64,000 nucleotides of DNA from Methanolinea mesophila (GTDB taxonomy: Archaea > Halobacteriota > Methanomicrobia > Methanomicrobiales > Methanospirillaceae). The notes beneath the pieces are model-generated. The model was not told where the DNA came from and did no database searches. It saw nothing but the letters and a program-made list of their open reading frames with translations. This document shows, piece after piece, positions 1 to 7,577 of this stretch. The DNA lies in the NCBI RefSeq assembly GCF_017873855.1, contig NZ_JAGGKR010000001.1, positions 124,001-188,000 of the forward strand. Reading direction: 5' to 3'. Within the stretch, counting starts at the first letter, position 1, and every line of letters starts with the position of its first letter. A program made the position numbers and the translations under genes.

Positions 1-419
1 ACTCCCCCGATCTCGACAAAATCCCCTGCGGAGATCACCCGCTCCTGGTGGAGTGCGACCCCGGAGACGAAGTTCGAGATCACCTTCTGGCTTGATACGG
101 CGATAACCACCAGGATCCCGACGATCCCAATGAGCATGAATGTAAAGCTCACATCGAGGAAACTCGGCACGGCAATCCCGATCGCGATGACGAAGATGAG
201 AACCTGCACTATCCTTATGAAAAATTTCAGCTGGTCCTTCTTCATCCGGTGCCCGAACTTTTTCCGGAGATAGATCGCCACGATCTTCGCCACGATGAAC
301 GCGACGATAAGGCTGACAATAAACAGGGCGACCCGCGTATAGGTGATGTTCCCGAGGACGTGCTCCTCCCGGAGCTCGAAGATCTGGTTGACGGTAAAAT
401 TGAACGCTTCGGGGATCAT
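1..419 (-). CDS. MscS-family mechanosensitive channel, N-terminal part
   Basis: The gene runs off the left edge, so only about 139 N-terminal residues are visible. Translation from the ATG at 419 gives a soluble stretch (MIPEAFNFTVNQIFEL), then a membrane helix around residues 25-45, a basic loop, and two more hydrophobic helices. These lead into the VSSQKVISNFVSGV segment and the start of the beta domain (GDFVEIGG). This is the TM3/Yfb-like core of small-conductance mechanosensitive channels, which release solutes from the cytoplasm on hypo-osmotic shock. The start overlaps the stop of the upstream DUF432 gene as ATGA, so the two are probably translationally coupled. The C-terminal domain cannot be seen, so the subfamily is open. 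Confidence 0.85.
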   Translation of the reverse strand, partial: MIPEAFNFTVNQIFELREEHVLGNITYTRVALFIVSLIVAFIVAKIVAIYLRKKFGHRMKKDQLKFFIRIVQVLIFVIAIGIAVPSFLDVSFTFMLIGIVGILVVIAVSSQKVISNFVSGVALHQERVISAGDFVEIGG

Positions 420-1129
420 GCGACACCATGCTCCATGAGAAACCCTTTATGCTGCACGACGGGTATCTTCTGCGCTGAGTACAGGGGGAGGGATTCGGTA
501 AGACCGGGGAACGGAGCGCGGGGTGGGAACCTGGTCTGGGCAACGACGTGGGAATAGATCTCCATTACCGCGGCCATCGCCGCTATTTCACCGTAAAAGA
601 TCCTCATCTCGCTCCGTTCGAAGATCGTCCTCGAGACCTCGATATAATCTGCCGAACGATTCTTCAGGGTTAATTCAAGCACTCCCTCGCGATGCCTGTC
701 GGGTGCAGGCGGCGAGCCGCCGACCCTGCTGTAATACCATCGGGTGATAATCCCGGCGTTCGGAGTCCCGTACAGGGAAAATTTCACGGGTGCGAACGAG
801 AAAAGGTCCAGGATATCGTAATCTCCCTCGGCCCCCAGAAACACCCCAATCTCCACCGGGAAGGTGAGATAGACCTTCCGTTCGGTCCCCGGACGCAATA
901 CTATCGCAGGAAAGGCGATCTCAAGGTGCTTGCAGAGCGGCACGGGGAGGTTGATCGGCTCGACGGGATTGATGAGCAGTGATTTCTCGTCGTTTCCCAG
1001 GATCTTCTCCACCCGGCTCTCTCCTATCATCCTCCGGTAGGTCGTTGTTCCCTCGTGCGGTCCCGCCGAGATCGTGATGAGATCGTTCCGGTATTCATAA
1101 GGCAGTGGGTGGACCCCGTACACACCCAA
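416..1129 (-). CDS. DUF432 family protein
   Basis: A 237-residue soluble protein resembling the archaeal DUF432 family, recognised from its overall sequence (YGVHPLPYEYRNDLITIS at the N-terminus and the PVEPINLP and RTIFERSEMRIFY segments). No signal peptide, membrane helix or catalytic motif is visible. The function is unknown. DUF432 genes are often found beside mscS genes (family knowledge), and here the stop overlaps the MscS start in an ATGA, which supports a joint role in osmotic or ion homeostasis (inference). The first codon is TTG at 1129; a GTG two codons further in is an alternative, and no strong Shine-Dalgarno separates them. Confidence 0.75.
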   Translation of the reverse strand: MGVYGVHPLPYEYRNDLITISAGPHEGTTTYRRMIGESRVEKILGNDEKSLLINPVEPINLPVPLCKHLEIAFPAIVLRPGTERKVYLTFPVEIGVFLGAEGDYDILDLFSFAPVKFSLYGTPNAGIITRWYYSRVGGSPPAPDRHREGVLELTLKNRSADYIEVSRTIFERSEMRIFYGEIAAMAAVMEIYSHVVAQTRFPPRAPFPGLTESLPLYSAQKIPVVQHKGFLMEHGVA

Positions 1130-1182
1130 AGGTGACCGGTGGATAAAATAAAGGTGCTGATACCCTGTCGACCGCGATCCGG

Positions 1183-2643
1183 CTATTCACGGCGCGGTCC
1201 CGGCATACCTTCCCCGGGTCCGGCGTTCCGCATCGCCGAGAACAGGGTTCCGATGAAACAGAAGGCGGCCCCGATCACCATGATAACGCTTATGGATCCC
1301 GCGAGGAGGGTCGGGTCCGCTTTTGTGACCGGGCCGGTATACCCGGCGAGGAGGAGCTGGTATGCGAGCAGGATGCTGGAGAGAGATACTCCCAGGGTCA
1401 TCCCCAGGTTCCTGATGGTCGCAGAGAGGCTCGATGCGATCCCGAGCTGTTCCTTGGGGAGCGCCCGCATTATCTCGGTATTGTTGGGGCTCTGGAAGAG
1501 CGCACTTCCGATCGATAACGGTACGAAGGTGAGCACGATGGTCCCGAGGTCCATCGTGAGCGCCCCGTAACCCAGGAGGAGCATCGATATCCCGCAGAGG
1601 AAGATTCCCGCAGCCGCGGTGAACCTGTACTGATAGCGGTCATAGAGCCATCCGCTCACCGGAGAGGCGATGATCATGATGATCGGTGCGATCAGGAACA
1701 CGAGCCCCACCTGCGAAGGCTGCAGGCCCATGACCCCTTCGAAATAGAACGGTCCGACGAGGTTCACCATAAAAAACGCGATGAAGAGCAGTATCATCGC
1801 GATGCTCGGCAGGGTGAACAACCTGTTCCTGAATATGGAGAGGTCGAGGAGGGGATCCTTCTGCCGTCTCTCGTTCGCAAAGAACACCCCGAACGAGACG
1901 AGGAAAAGGATCAGGTACCCGATGGCTGCCGGGGTAATGCCCGTCCCTCCTGCAAGCTCTCCCATGAAGAGGATAATGGCGACCATGAACAGGATCATGG
2001 TGATTGCGCCGGCCCAGTCCATTTTCAGGCGGGCCTTCCTTTCTTCTCCGGGATGCATGTACTTCAGTGCAAGGGGGAAAATCACCGCCCCGATAGGGAC
2101 GTTGATCAGGAAGATGTACTCCCATCCCAGGGTATCGGTGAGAAAACCCCCGAGGACGGGTGCGATCATACTGGCGATTGCGATTGTCGCGCCCACGTAT
2201 CCCATGGCCCTTCCCTGCTCCCCGGTGGGGAAGATCTCGAAGAGCAGGGCGGCACTGATCGAAAAGAGCATCGCCCCTCCCGTTGCCTGGAGGACCCGGA
2301 AGAGGATCAGCTCGGAGAGGCTTCCCGAGAGGCCGCACGCGAGCGAGCTCAGCGTAAAGAGCGCGATGCCGGCCAGGAACAGCTTTCTTTTCCCAGTATA
2401 CTCGGATACTTTGCCGAAGATCAACAGAAGGGATGTCTCGGTCACCAGGTACCCGGTGATCACCCACTGGGACCCGGTCACCCCTACAGAGAAAAAATCG
2501 GTGATGGTGGGGAGGGCGATACTGACCACGATCCCGTCGACTACGGCCATTGCCGTGCCGATAAGGACCATGAGCATGATGAGGGTCCGGTTGCAGGCCC
2601 CTGGTGATAGTGATCCACTCCCGGTGCCCGGTTCGACCTTCAT
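1183..2643 (-). CDS. MFS drug/proton antiporter, DHA2 (EmrB/QacA) type
   Basis: A predicted integral membrane transporter of about 486 residues with some 14 hydrophobic segments, typical of the 14-TM DHA2 branch of the major facilitator superfamily. The N-terminal helix carries VVDGIVVSIALPTI, the usual D-x(n)-ALP motif of this branch, followed by QWVITGYLV and the loop SEYTGKRKLFLAG (motif A position). Such proteins export hydrophobic or cationic compounds against protons. I place the start at the ATG at 2643 because GAGGAG lies 8 nt upstream; a longer in-frame TTG start at 2694 lacks this. The gene stands alone, between DUF432/mscS and uspA on the same strand. The substrate is unknown. Confidence 0.9.
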   Translation of the reverse strand: MKVEPGTGSGSLSPGACNRTLIMLMVLIGTAMAVVDGIVVSIALPTITDFFSVGVTGSQWVITGYLVTETSLLLIFGKVSEYTGKRKLFLAGIALFTLSSLACGLSGSLSELILFRVLQATGGAMLFSISAALLFEIFPTGEQGRAMGYVGATIAIASMIAPVLGGFLTDTLGWEYIFLINVPIGAVIFPLALKYMHPGEERKARLKMDWAGAITMILFMVAIILFMGELAGGTGITPAAIGYLILFLVSFGVFFANERRQKDPLLDLSIFRNRLFTLPSIAMILLFIAFFMVNLVGPFYFEGVMGLQPSQVGLVFLIAPIIMIIASPVSGWLYDRYQYRFTAAAGIFLCGISMLLLGYGALTMDLGTIVLTFVPLSIGSALFQSPNNTEIMRALPKEQLGIASSLSATIRNLGMTLGVSLSSILLAYQLLLAGYTGPVTKADPTLLAGSISVIMVIGAAFCFIGTLFSAMRNAGPGEGMPGPRRE

Positions 2644-2749
2644 CAGCGCTGCTCCTCTTCCCGTGAGCGCATATTTTTCTTTCCGGTTATTCAAATATCT
2701 GCTGGTGGAACCGAAAAAAGCACCGATAAAAAAGAAGTTATGTGGTGGA

Positions 2750-3169
2750 TCAGGGCTTGACGACCAGGGTGGTGACCGGCGAATGGGTTACTACGTAAGT
2801 GCTCACGCTCCCGGCGAGCATCCGTTTTACCTGGCTTTTCCCTACTGAACCCACGATTACGAGGTCGGCATTGAGATCCCCGGCGGCCCTGACGATCTCC
2901 TCCCCGGCATGACCATGTTTTTTGTGGATGGTCACGACACCACCGTTGGCCTCGATCTCGTTCCGGATAGACCGGAGCAATGCATCGGAATCTTCTTCCA
3001 TCTCCCGGATGGTAAGTTCCCTGGCGACATCGCCCTCCGGCCACCCGGATTCGATCACATAGATCAGGTGCATCCCGGATCTCCAGATCTTCGCTTCATC
3101 GACCCCCACCTGCAGGACCTTGTGCGTAATAGGCGAACCGTCAATCGCGATGAGAATTGTATGGAACAT
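2750..3169 (-). CDS. Universal stress protein (UspA family)
   Basis: A complete 139-residue single Usp domain. It opens with FHTILIAIDGSP and ends with the nucleotide-binding pattern G-x2-G-x9-G-S (from GSVGKSQVKR to MLAGSVS) followed by HSPVTTLVVKP. This pattern marks the ATP-binding subgroup, which is thought to act as an ATP-gated stress or signalling protein in the cytoplasm. The gene is on the same strand as the MFS exporter, with about 106 bp between them. Confidence 0.93.
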   Translation of the reverse strand: MFHTILIAIDGSPITHKVLQVGVDEAKIWRSGMHLIYVIESGWPEGDVARELTIREMEEDSDALLRSIRNEIEANGGVVTIHKKHGHAGEEIVRAAGDLNADLVIVGSVGKSQVKRMLAGSVSTYVVTHSPVTTLVVKP

Positions 3170-3228
3170 TCTGACCGGATGTAGGATATCCCCCCGAGCT
3201 CATAAGTCCTTCCTATCCCGGTCGCCTT

Positions 3229-3936
3229 TCACTTCCCGTTCCGGATCCTTTCCAGGGCCGACTGTGCAGCGTTCTGTGTTGCTTCGGCCTTGCTGCTCCC
3301 CACGCCTTCCCCGTACAGCGTTCCCTCGATCAACACATGGTAGGTGAAGACCGGACGGTGATCCGGCCCGTCCTGGGAGGTGAACCTGTACACCGGGATG
3401 GGACGATGATGTTTCTGAAGGAATTCCTGCAGTTTCTTCTTGTGATTCCGTTCGGCGGAGAAATTTTTGAGCTCGTCGTTTAAAACCCCGAGCACGATCT
3501 TCTTGGTCTGCCGCATCCCGAGGTTCAGGTACAGGGCCCCGATAAACGCTTCAAAGGCCCCTGCGATAATCCTCGAGTTCGGCTCCTGGCCAGGGCCGAG
3601 CCGGATCAGAGTCTCGAGACCTATCCCCATGGTGGGAACGATGGCGGCGAGATTCTGGTTCATAGTGACCTCCATCCTCTGGGTCATCTCCCCCTCGCTC
3701 AGGTGATCCGCACGGTAGAGGTGCTCTGCTACGATAAGGTTGAGGACGCGGTCTCCCAGAAATTCCAGGCGTTCGTTATTCGCCTCGACACCCGCGGTTC
3801 CCTGATCCCCGGGAGTCGCGGAGCGGTGCGTAAGCGCCCTGTCATACAGTTCGAGGTCTTCGACAGAAATCTCTTTTAATCCGATTTCCGGTAAAAATAA
3901 AAGTTTTTCAAGCTCTTTACGTCGGTTTTCTTCCAT
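3229..3936 (-). CDS. rnc: Ribonuclease III-like protein with altered active site
   Basis: A 235-residue protein with the bacterial RNase III layout. The endonuclease domain (residues about 25-155) holds the signature ERLEFLGD at 55-62. A C-terminal double-stranded RNA-binding domain (about 165-232) ends with SSKAEATQNAAQSALERI. The family cleaves double-stranded RNA using four acidic metal ligands. Residues E58, D62 and E129 match E. coli E41, D45 and E117, but the position matching D114 is glycine (G126, codon GGG, in IIAGAFEAFIG). The protein may therefore be a weak or inactive nuclease that still binds dsRNA. RNase III is uncommon in archaea, so gene transfer from bacteria is plausible. 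The start at 3936 has a G-rich Shine-Dalgarno-like run upstream. Confidence 0.9.
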   Translation of the reverse strand: MEENRRKELEKLLFLPEIGLKEISVEDLELYDRALTHRSATPGDQGTAGVEANNERLEFLGDRVLNLIVAEHLYRADHLSEGEMTQRMEVTMNQNLAAIVPTMGIGLETLIRLGPGQEPNSRIIAGAFEAFIGALYLNLGMRQTKKIVLGVLNDELKNFSAERNHKKKLQEFLQKHHRPIPVYRFTSQDGPDHRPVFTYHVLIEGTLYGEGVGSSKAEATQNAAQSALERIRNGK

Positions 3937-3958
3937 GTAACCCCCCTCACATGTGGTG

Positions 3959-4435
3959 TTACCCGGATTTTTCGCCGGGCTTACTGTGTTTCAGGAGATC
4001 GATGATCTCGCTGACATCAGGAACAGAATGAATAGGATATATCCTGAAAAAAATCATCCGGTGTTCCTCGTCAAGTACGATATGTGCCCGCTCGGAGATT
4101 CCGTTCTTCTCGCGGAACAGCCGAAACATCGTGGCAACTGCACCGTGGGGCCAGAAATCCGCAAGCAACGGGGTCCGGGAGACTCCGAGCGTCTTTGCCC
4201 ATGCCCTCTTGGACTGGACAGAATCCACGCTGATCGCCACCGCGACGGTATTGAGCGATGAAAACATCGCTGCATGCTCCTCAAGAGCCAGGACCTGTCC
4301 GGCGCAGAACTCCGTCCACGCAAGAGGATGGAAAGAGAGAATAATCTTCTTTCCACGGTGATCGGAGAGGCGGAATTCAACGTCGTTCTGGTCCATCAAC
4401 CTGAAGTCGGGTGCGACTTCCCCCATGTGCCCCAT
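3959..4435 (-). CDS. Peroxiredoxin (AhpC/TSA, AhpE or Bcp-like)
   Basis: A 158-residue thioredoxin-fold peroxidase. The order is APDFRLMDQNDVEFRLSDHRGK, then FHPLAWTEFCAGQV, which is the P-x3-T-x2-C peroxidatic motif with its cysteine near residue 44. SVDSVQSKRAW and the usual C-terminal strands follow. There is no clear second (resolving) cysteine, which suggests a 1-Cys enzyme. It should reduce hydrogen peroxide or organic peroxides in the cytosol using an external thiol. It lies just upstream of the RNase III gene on the same strand (22 bp apart). The start could be the ATG at 4435 or the ATG three codons later. Confidence 0.9.
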   Translation of the reverse strand: MGHMGEVAPDFRLMDQNDVEFRLSDHRGKKIILSFHPLAWTEFCAGQVLALEEHAAMFSSLNTVAVAISVDSVQSKRAWAKTLGVSRTPLLADFWPHGAVATMFRLFREKNGISERAHIVLDEEHRMIFFRIYPIHSVPDVSEIIDLLKHSKPGEKSG

Positions 4436-4748
4436 ATAACTGCCCCTTTTCCGGAATATGTCTCGCTTGTATATGAGTTCTTTCCTCGTTCCGGAAAATA
4501 AAAAGGTTCAGGGTCCGGACTTCCGTGCGTTGAATCCCGTGGAGGGCTTGGCCCGGAGTGGCATTCGCCGCCGGTACGTTCCGGGGCTCCCCGGCATCCC
4601 GGCCGGGAATCACAATAATTCCGGTTTTGTAACCGATCTGTCGTAATTCACCCGGTATGACCCTGCCGTCCCTACCGCGGGCGGTCAGGGATGATCAGAG
4701 GGGGCCGTCAGGTATGCAATTTCTTTACCTCCGGAGCACCAGTACAGG
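4436..4748. other. Intergenic region, no gene seen
   Basis: This 313-base stretch lies between the divergent peroxiredoxin and trmO-like genes. The ORFs in it have no recognisable protein character. It presumably holds both promoters, but I cannot single out a convincing TATA box. Confidence 0.5.
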
Positions 4749-5240
4749 ATGGACCGTGAAGACGTGAAGAACGAGATGAATGGCATGCAACCCGTAACGT
4801 TTACTCTCCGGCCGATCGGCGTCGTCCGCTCGCCGTACCACTCCATGCGGGACGCCCCCCGCCAGGGCCGGCTGTCCCCCGGAGTGCTCTCGAAGATAGC
4901 CATATTCGAAGAATTCCGGCCGGGTGTGGGGGACCTGGGAGGAGTCCGGCATATTATCGTCCTCTACTGGCTCGACCGGGCCGAACGGGATCTCCTCCAT
5001 GCCACGCCTCCGGGGACTACCACGGAGAAACCCGTATTCGCAACCCGTTCGCCAAATCGTCCCAACCCCATCGGACTTTGCGTCGTGGAGGTCATGAAGA
5101 TCTCGGAGGGCTGCATCACCGTAGCGGGGCTCGATGCACTCGATATGACCCCGGTGCTCGATATCAAACCGTATTCACCGGGGATCGACGCCATTACGTG
5201 CGATGGGCCGGGTCAGAACACGCCGAACCAGGCCATGTAG
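4749..5240 (+). CDS. trmO: TrmO/TsaA-type tRNA methyltransferase
   Basis: A 163-residue protein of the UPF0066/TsaA family. The beta-barrel motifs are easy to follow: LRPIGVVRSPY, APRQGRLSPGV, GVRHIIVLYWLDRA, then the diagnostic FATRSPNRPNPIGL and PVLDIKPY. In bacteria TrmO uses S-adenosylmethionine to N6-methylate the t6A base in some tRNAs; archaeal members may act on tRNA too (inference). A t6A-synthesis gene (tsaC) is also in this window, but far away. The exact start is uncertain: ATGs at 4749, 4776 and 4785 are all in frame, and the conserved part begins after the last one. The 3' end overlaps the convergent zinc-finger gene by 28 bases. Confidence 0.85.
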   Translation: MDREDVKNEMNGMQPVTFTLRPIGVVRSPYHSMRDAPRQGRLSPGVLSKIAIFEEFRPGVGDLGGVRHIIVLYWLDRAERDLLHATPPGTTTEKPVFATRSPNRPNPIGLCVVEVMKISEGCITVAGLDALDMTPVLDIKPYSPGIDAITCDGPGQNTPNQAM

Positions 5241-5401
5241 GACACTATCACCATCACCACAAGGATGATGATCCCGATCTTCATCAGGCAGCCATGGCAG
5301 ATCCGGCTGCGGGTGTGGATGCACTCGTCGCAACATTCGCCTCCGCATATCCGGCACTTTTCGGCCGAAGGTTTTTCGTGGTGATGGACACAGTGGGTCA
5401 T
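5213..5401 (-). CDS. Small zinc-finger protein with C-terminal membrane helix
   Basis: A 62-residue protein with a dense Cys/His array in its first 40 residues (CVHH, CRICGGEC, CDEC, CHGC), similar in spacing to a B-box or FYVE-like zinc finger. A single hydrophobic helix (IGIIILVVMVIVSYMAWFGVF) completes the protein. It is probably a membrane-tethered zinc protein with the finger in the cytoplasm. The function is unknown. Its last codons overlap the end of the convergent trmO-like gene, so the two transcripts can pair. Confidence 0.7.
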   Translation of the reverse strand: MTHCVHHHEKPSAEKCRICGGECCDECIHTRSRICHGCLMKIGIIILVVMVIVSYMAWFGVF

Positions 5402-5456
5402 ACCATACTATTCGGGGGAAAAACGTTAAAATCTCTTCGAAATGAATGAAAAAAAG

Positions 5457-5945
5457 TTATATGTGCTCATTCGCCCTGTAGCGGGCCAGGAGCTGAGACG
5501 CGGTAGGGGTATTGCTCTTCCCGGCAACCAGGGTTGAAAAACTCCGGGCCGGCAGCACGTTGAAGACAAGTTCATAACGCTGGTCGTCCTCTTCGGCAGG
5601 CATCCACGCGGGGTGATAGGTAGCCGAAAACTCCTGGGTCCCTGCACCTGAGATTACATAGTCCCAGGTGCGCACTCCCCCGGCACCTTCTCTCGGCGGA
5701 TAGGAGAACGGTCTCTTGAATTCATCCGATTTCAGGGTAAGTCCATCGGTCGCCTGGACATCCCACCTATACCCGGTGGTAGGGTTCTCGTGGAGGGATA
5801 TGATCACCAGATCGTTCACCCGGGCGTCGACAACCCTTCCGTTATCCTCTTCGTCAAAATACATGATCTTTGCAGCAGCCGGCTGCACCGCGAGAAGGAT
5901 GCAGATTATCAGCAGCCCGCAATACACATACACCTTTTTTTGCAC
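5457..5945 (-). CDS. Secreted chagasin-like (I42) protease inhibitor
   Basis: A 162-residue protein with an N-terminal hydrophobic signal (about residues 5-25, ending AAAK), then a domain with the loop NPTTGYRW that defines the chagasin/I42 family, followed by YPPREGAGGVRTWDY and the C-terminal strands. Family members inhibit papain-type cysteine proteases by inserting three loops into the active site. In archaea the target is unknown; control of a self or foreign surface protease is a guess. The gene is a single-gene unit between short intergenic regions. Confidence 0.85.
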   Translation of the reverse strand: MQKKVYVYCGLLIICILLAVQPAAAKIMYFDEEDNGRVVDARVNDLVIISLHENPTTGYRWDVQATDGLTLKSDEFKRPFSYPPREGAGGVRTWDYVISGAGTQEFSATYHPAWMPAEEDDQRYELVFNVLPARSFSTLVAGKSNTPTASQLLARYRANEHI

Positions 5946-6064
5946 GGCTTCACCTCGGATCGCTACCAGATATCTTTGCCTCGTCCGCCATAAAGACTCT
6001 GCGTAACGGGTGGCGGACGTTTCGGACCCCCGGAAGGCGTGTCCTGTGGGCGGCCTCTCCCCTG

Positions 6065-6403
6065 CTATTCGACTTTTATCGGTTTTTTCTCTTCTTTCTG
6101 CCCCTCGGGCTTCATCGATTTCTTGGCTTCCCTGACCATGTCCTTGATCGCGGCATCGAAATTTTTCCCGGCATCGTCGATCTTCTTCTGGATTACCTTA
6201 TGCCCATCCTCGGTAGTGATGAGGTCATGAGCGAGGCTCACGATATTCCCCATGACCTTCGAAAAATCCGCAGATACCTGCTCGATCTTCTTTTCCATCT
6301 CTATGGCTTTTACCGCACTTTGCTTCGAAGGTTCGTCGGGGATCTTTTCTTCCACCCACACGCCGTTTTCAAAATGTCCTCGTGTCCCGGCCATAACTAT
6401 CAT
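6065..6403 (-). CDS. Conserved-looking small acidic/basic helical protein
   Basis: I do not recognise this 112-residue protein. After a short N-terminus (GTRGHFENGVWVEE) it is almost wholly charged and helical, with heptad-like runs over residues 25-90, and a Lys/Glu-rich tail ending KPIKVE. It is predicted cytoplasmic and possibly coiled coil. AGGAG lies 3 nt before the ATG at 6403 and 12 nt before the in-frame ATG at 6394, so the start is ambiguous. Confidence 0.6.
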   Translation of the reverse strand: MIVMAGTRGHFENGVWVEEKIPDEPSKQSAVKAIEMEKKIEQVSADFSKVMGNIVSLAHDLITTEDGHKVIQKKIDDAGKNFDAAIKDMVREAKKSMKPEGQKEEKKPIKVE

Positions 6404-6609
6404 TTTCTCCTGGATTATTCCTGTTTGTACCGGAACGTCTTTTCGTCCCGGGGCAAAGGATATACATACTTATTTCCAGGTAATATATCCTTTTTCCGGG
6501 TGATTTTCCCGTGGCGCCGGACAGGGTGCGGAGAAGAGGGGCGATGCGTCCTGGAAAAAATATGCGCGAGTGACCGGGTACGAGTTCCCGGGCCCGGGGC
6601 TGACGAGCG

Positions 6610-7173
6610 ATGACTGAAATGTTCGAAGAGCAGGGAAGGGATACACAAACCCTGGCGGACCACCGGAATGTGCTTTTCCATGGATTCCGTGCCGGCGTCT
6701 TTTTGTTCGCGGGGGTCCTCATGGTTCCGGCCCTAGTATCGCTGCTTTCGGGTGTCCCGTTCCCTCTTATCCTCGCAGTGATTGGGAGCACGCTCGTGAT
6801 AGAATATGCCGCGGTTGTCCCTGGTGCCGCGCTCCAGGTTCCGGCATACGTCACGGTCACGGTAGCGTTCTCGACTGCACTCGGGATCATCGCCGGGTCG
6901 CTCGAAATATTCGAGGCTTTATTCAGGACCTCCCCTGCCCTGTCGGGTTTTATCGCCCGTGCACGGAACAGGTCAGCGGGAAAATTCACGCGAAAATACG
7001 GGATATGGGGTCTTGTCCCGGCAATTCTTGCCGCCGGGTTCTACATAACCCCCGGGCTTGCGTTCGTCCTGGGAATGCCGAAATCGCGGTCTGTCGCCAT
7101 AATGTCCGGTGCATTTTTTCTCGGAGAACTCATAACCCTCGCCATTGCCACAGGTGTGCTCCGGTTGTTGTGA
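6610..7173 (+). CDS. Small multidrug-export-family membrane protein (COG2426-like)
   Basis: A 187-residue membrane protein with about five hydrophobic segments. The C-terminal half (GIWGLVPAILAAGFYITPG, then GMPKSRSVAIMSGAFFLGE) resembles the 'putative small multi-drug export protein' family. The true transport function of that family is poorly known. The middle has a basic cytoplasmic loop (ARARNRSAGKFTRKYG). It is a monocistronic gene; the start at 6610 follows a GAGCG-type weak ribosome site, and an ATG two codons later is an alternative. Confidence 0.7.
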   Translation: MTEMFEEQGRDTQTLADHRNVLFHGFRAGVFLFAGVLMVPALVSLLSGVPFPLILAVIGSTLVIEYAAVVPGAALQVPAYVTVTVAFSTALGIIAGSLEIFEALFRTSPALSGFIARARNRSAGKFTRKYGIWGLVPAILAAGFYITPGLAFVLGMPKSRSVAIMSGAFFLGELITLAIATGVLRLL

Positions 7174-7577
7174 GCACACCGGTCCTGGATCGCCCGCAGC
7201 GGCAGGTGCCGGGTCCGTCCTGAAATAAGGTTCCGGTCATTCCGCCAGATCCCCCCGCTGATACGAGTGTCTTCCGGGACTTCCAGGATCCCTCCGGGGG
7301 GACACCCTGCCTGAACAGATCCTGCAGTTCCGGGGGTACCAGGCGATTGTGAATATCCGTCTGTTATACTGACCCACCCGACGGCGGGTAACTGACCAGG
7401 ATGTATCCGGCCCTTCGTCACCACCTGTCATTCTGCATGCAATTTTCGTGATTTCCACGCCCGGAAAGGAGATATTTTCTCCATCAGGCCCCATTTTCCG
7501 GGATCGTGGTTCCGGAGGTATATCCAGGCCTGCATTACCTTTATTGTCTTTTCGCGCCGAGTCTAGATTGGTGGCAT
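7174..7577. other. Intergenic region, no gene seen
   Basis: This stretch of about 400 bases holds no ORF with protein-like character on either strand. It lies upstream of the PKD-dockerin gene and should carry its promoter, though no clear TATA box stands out. Confidence 0.5.
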
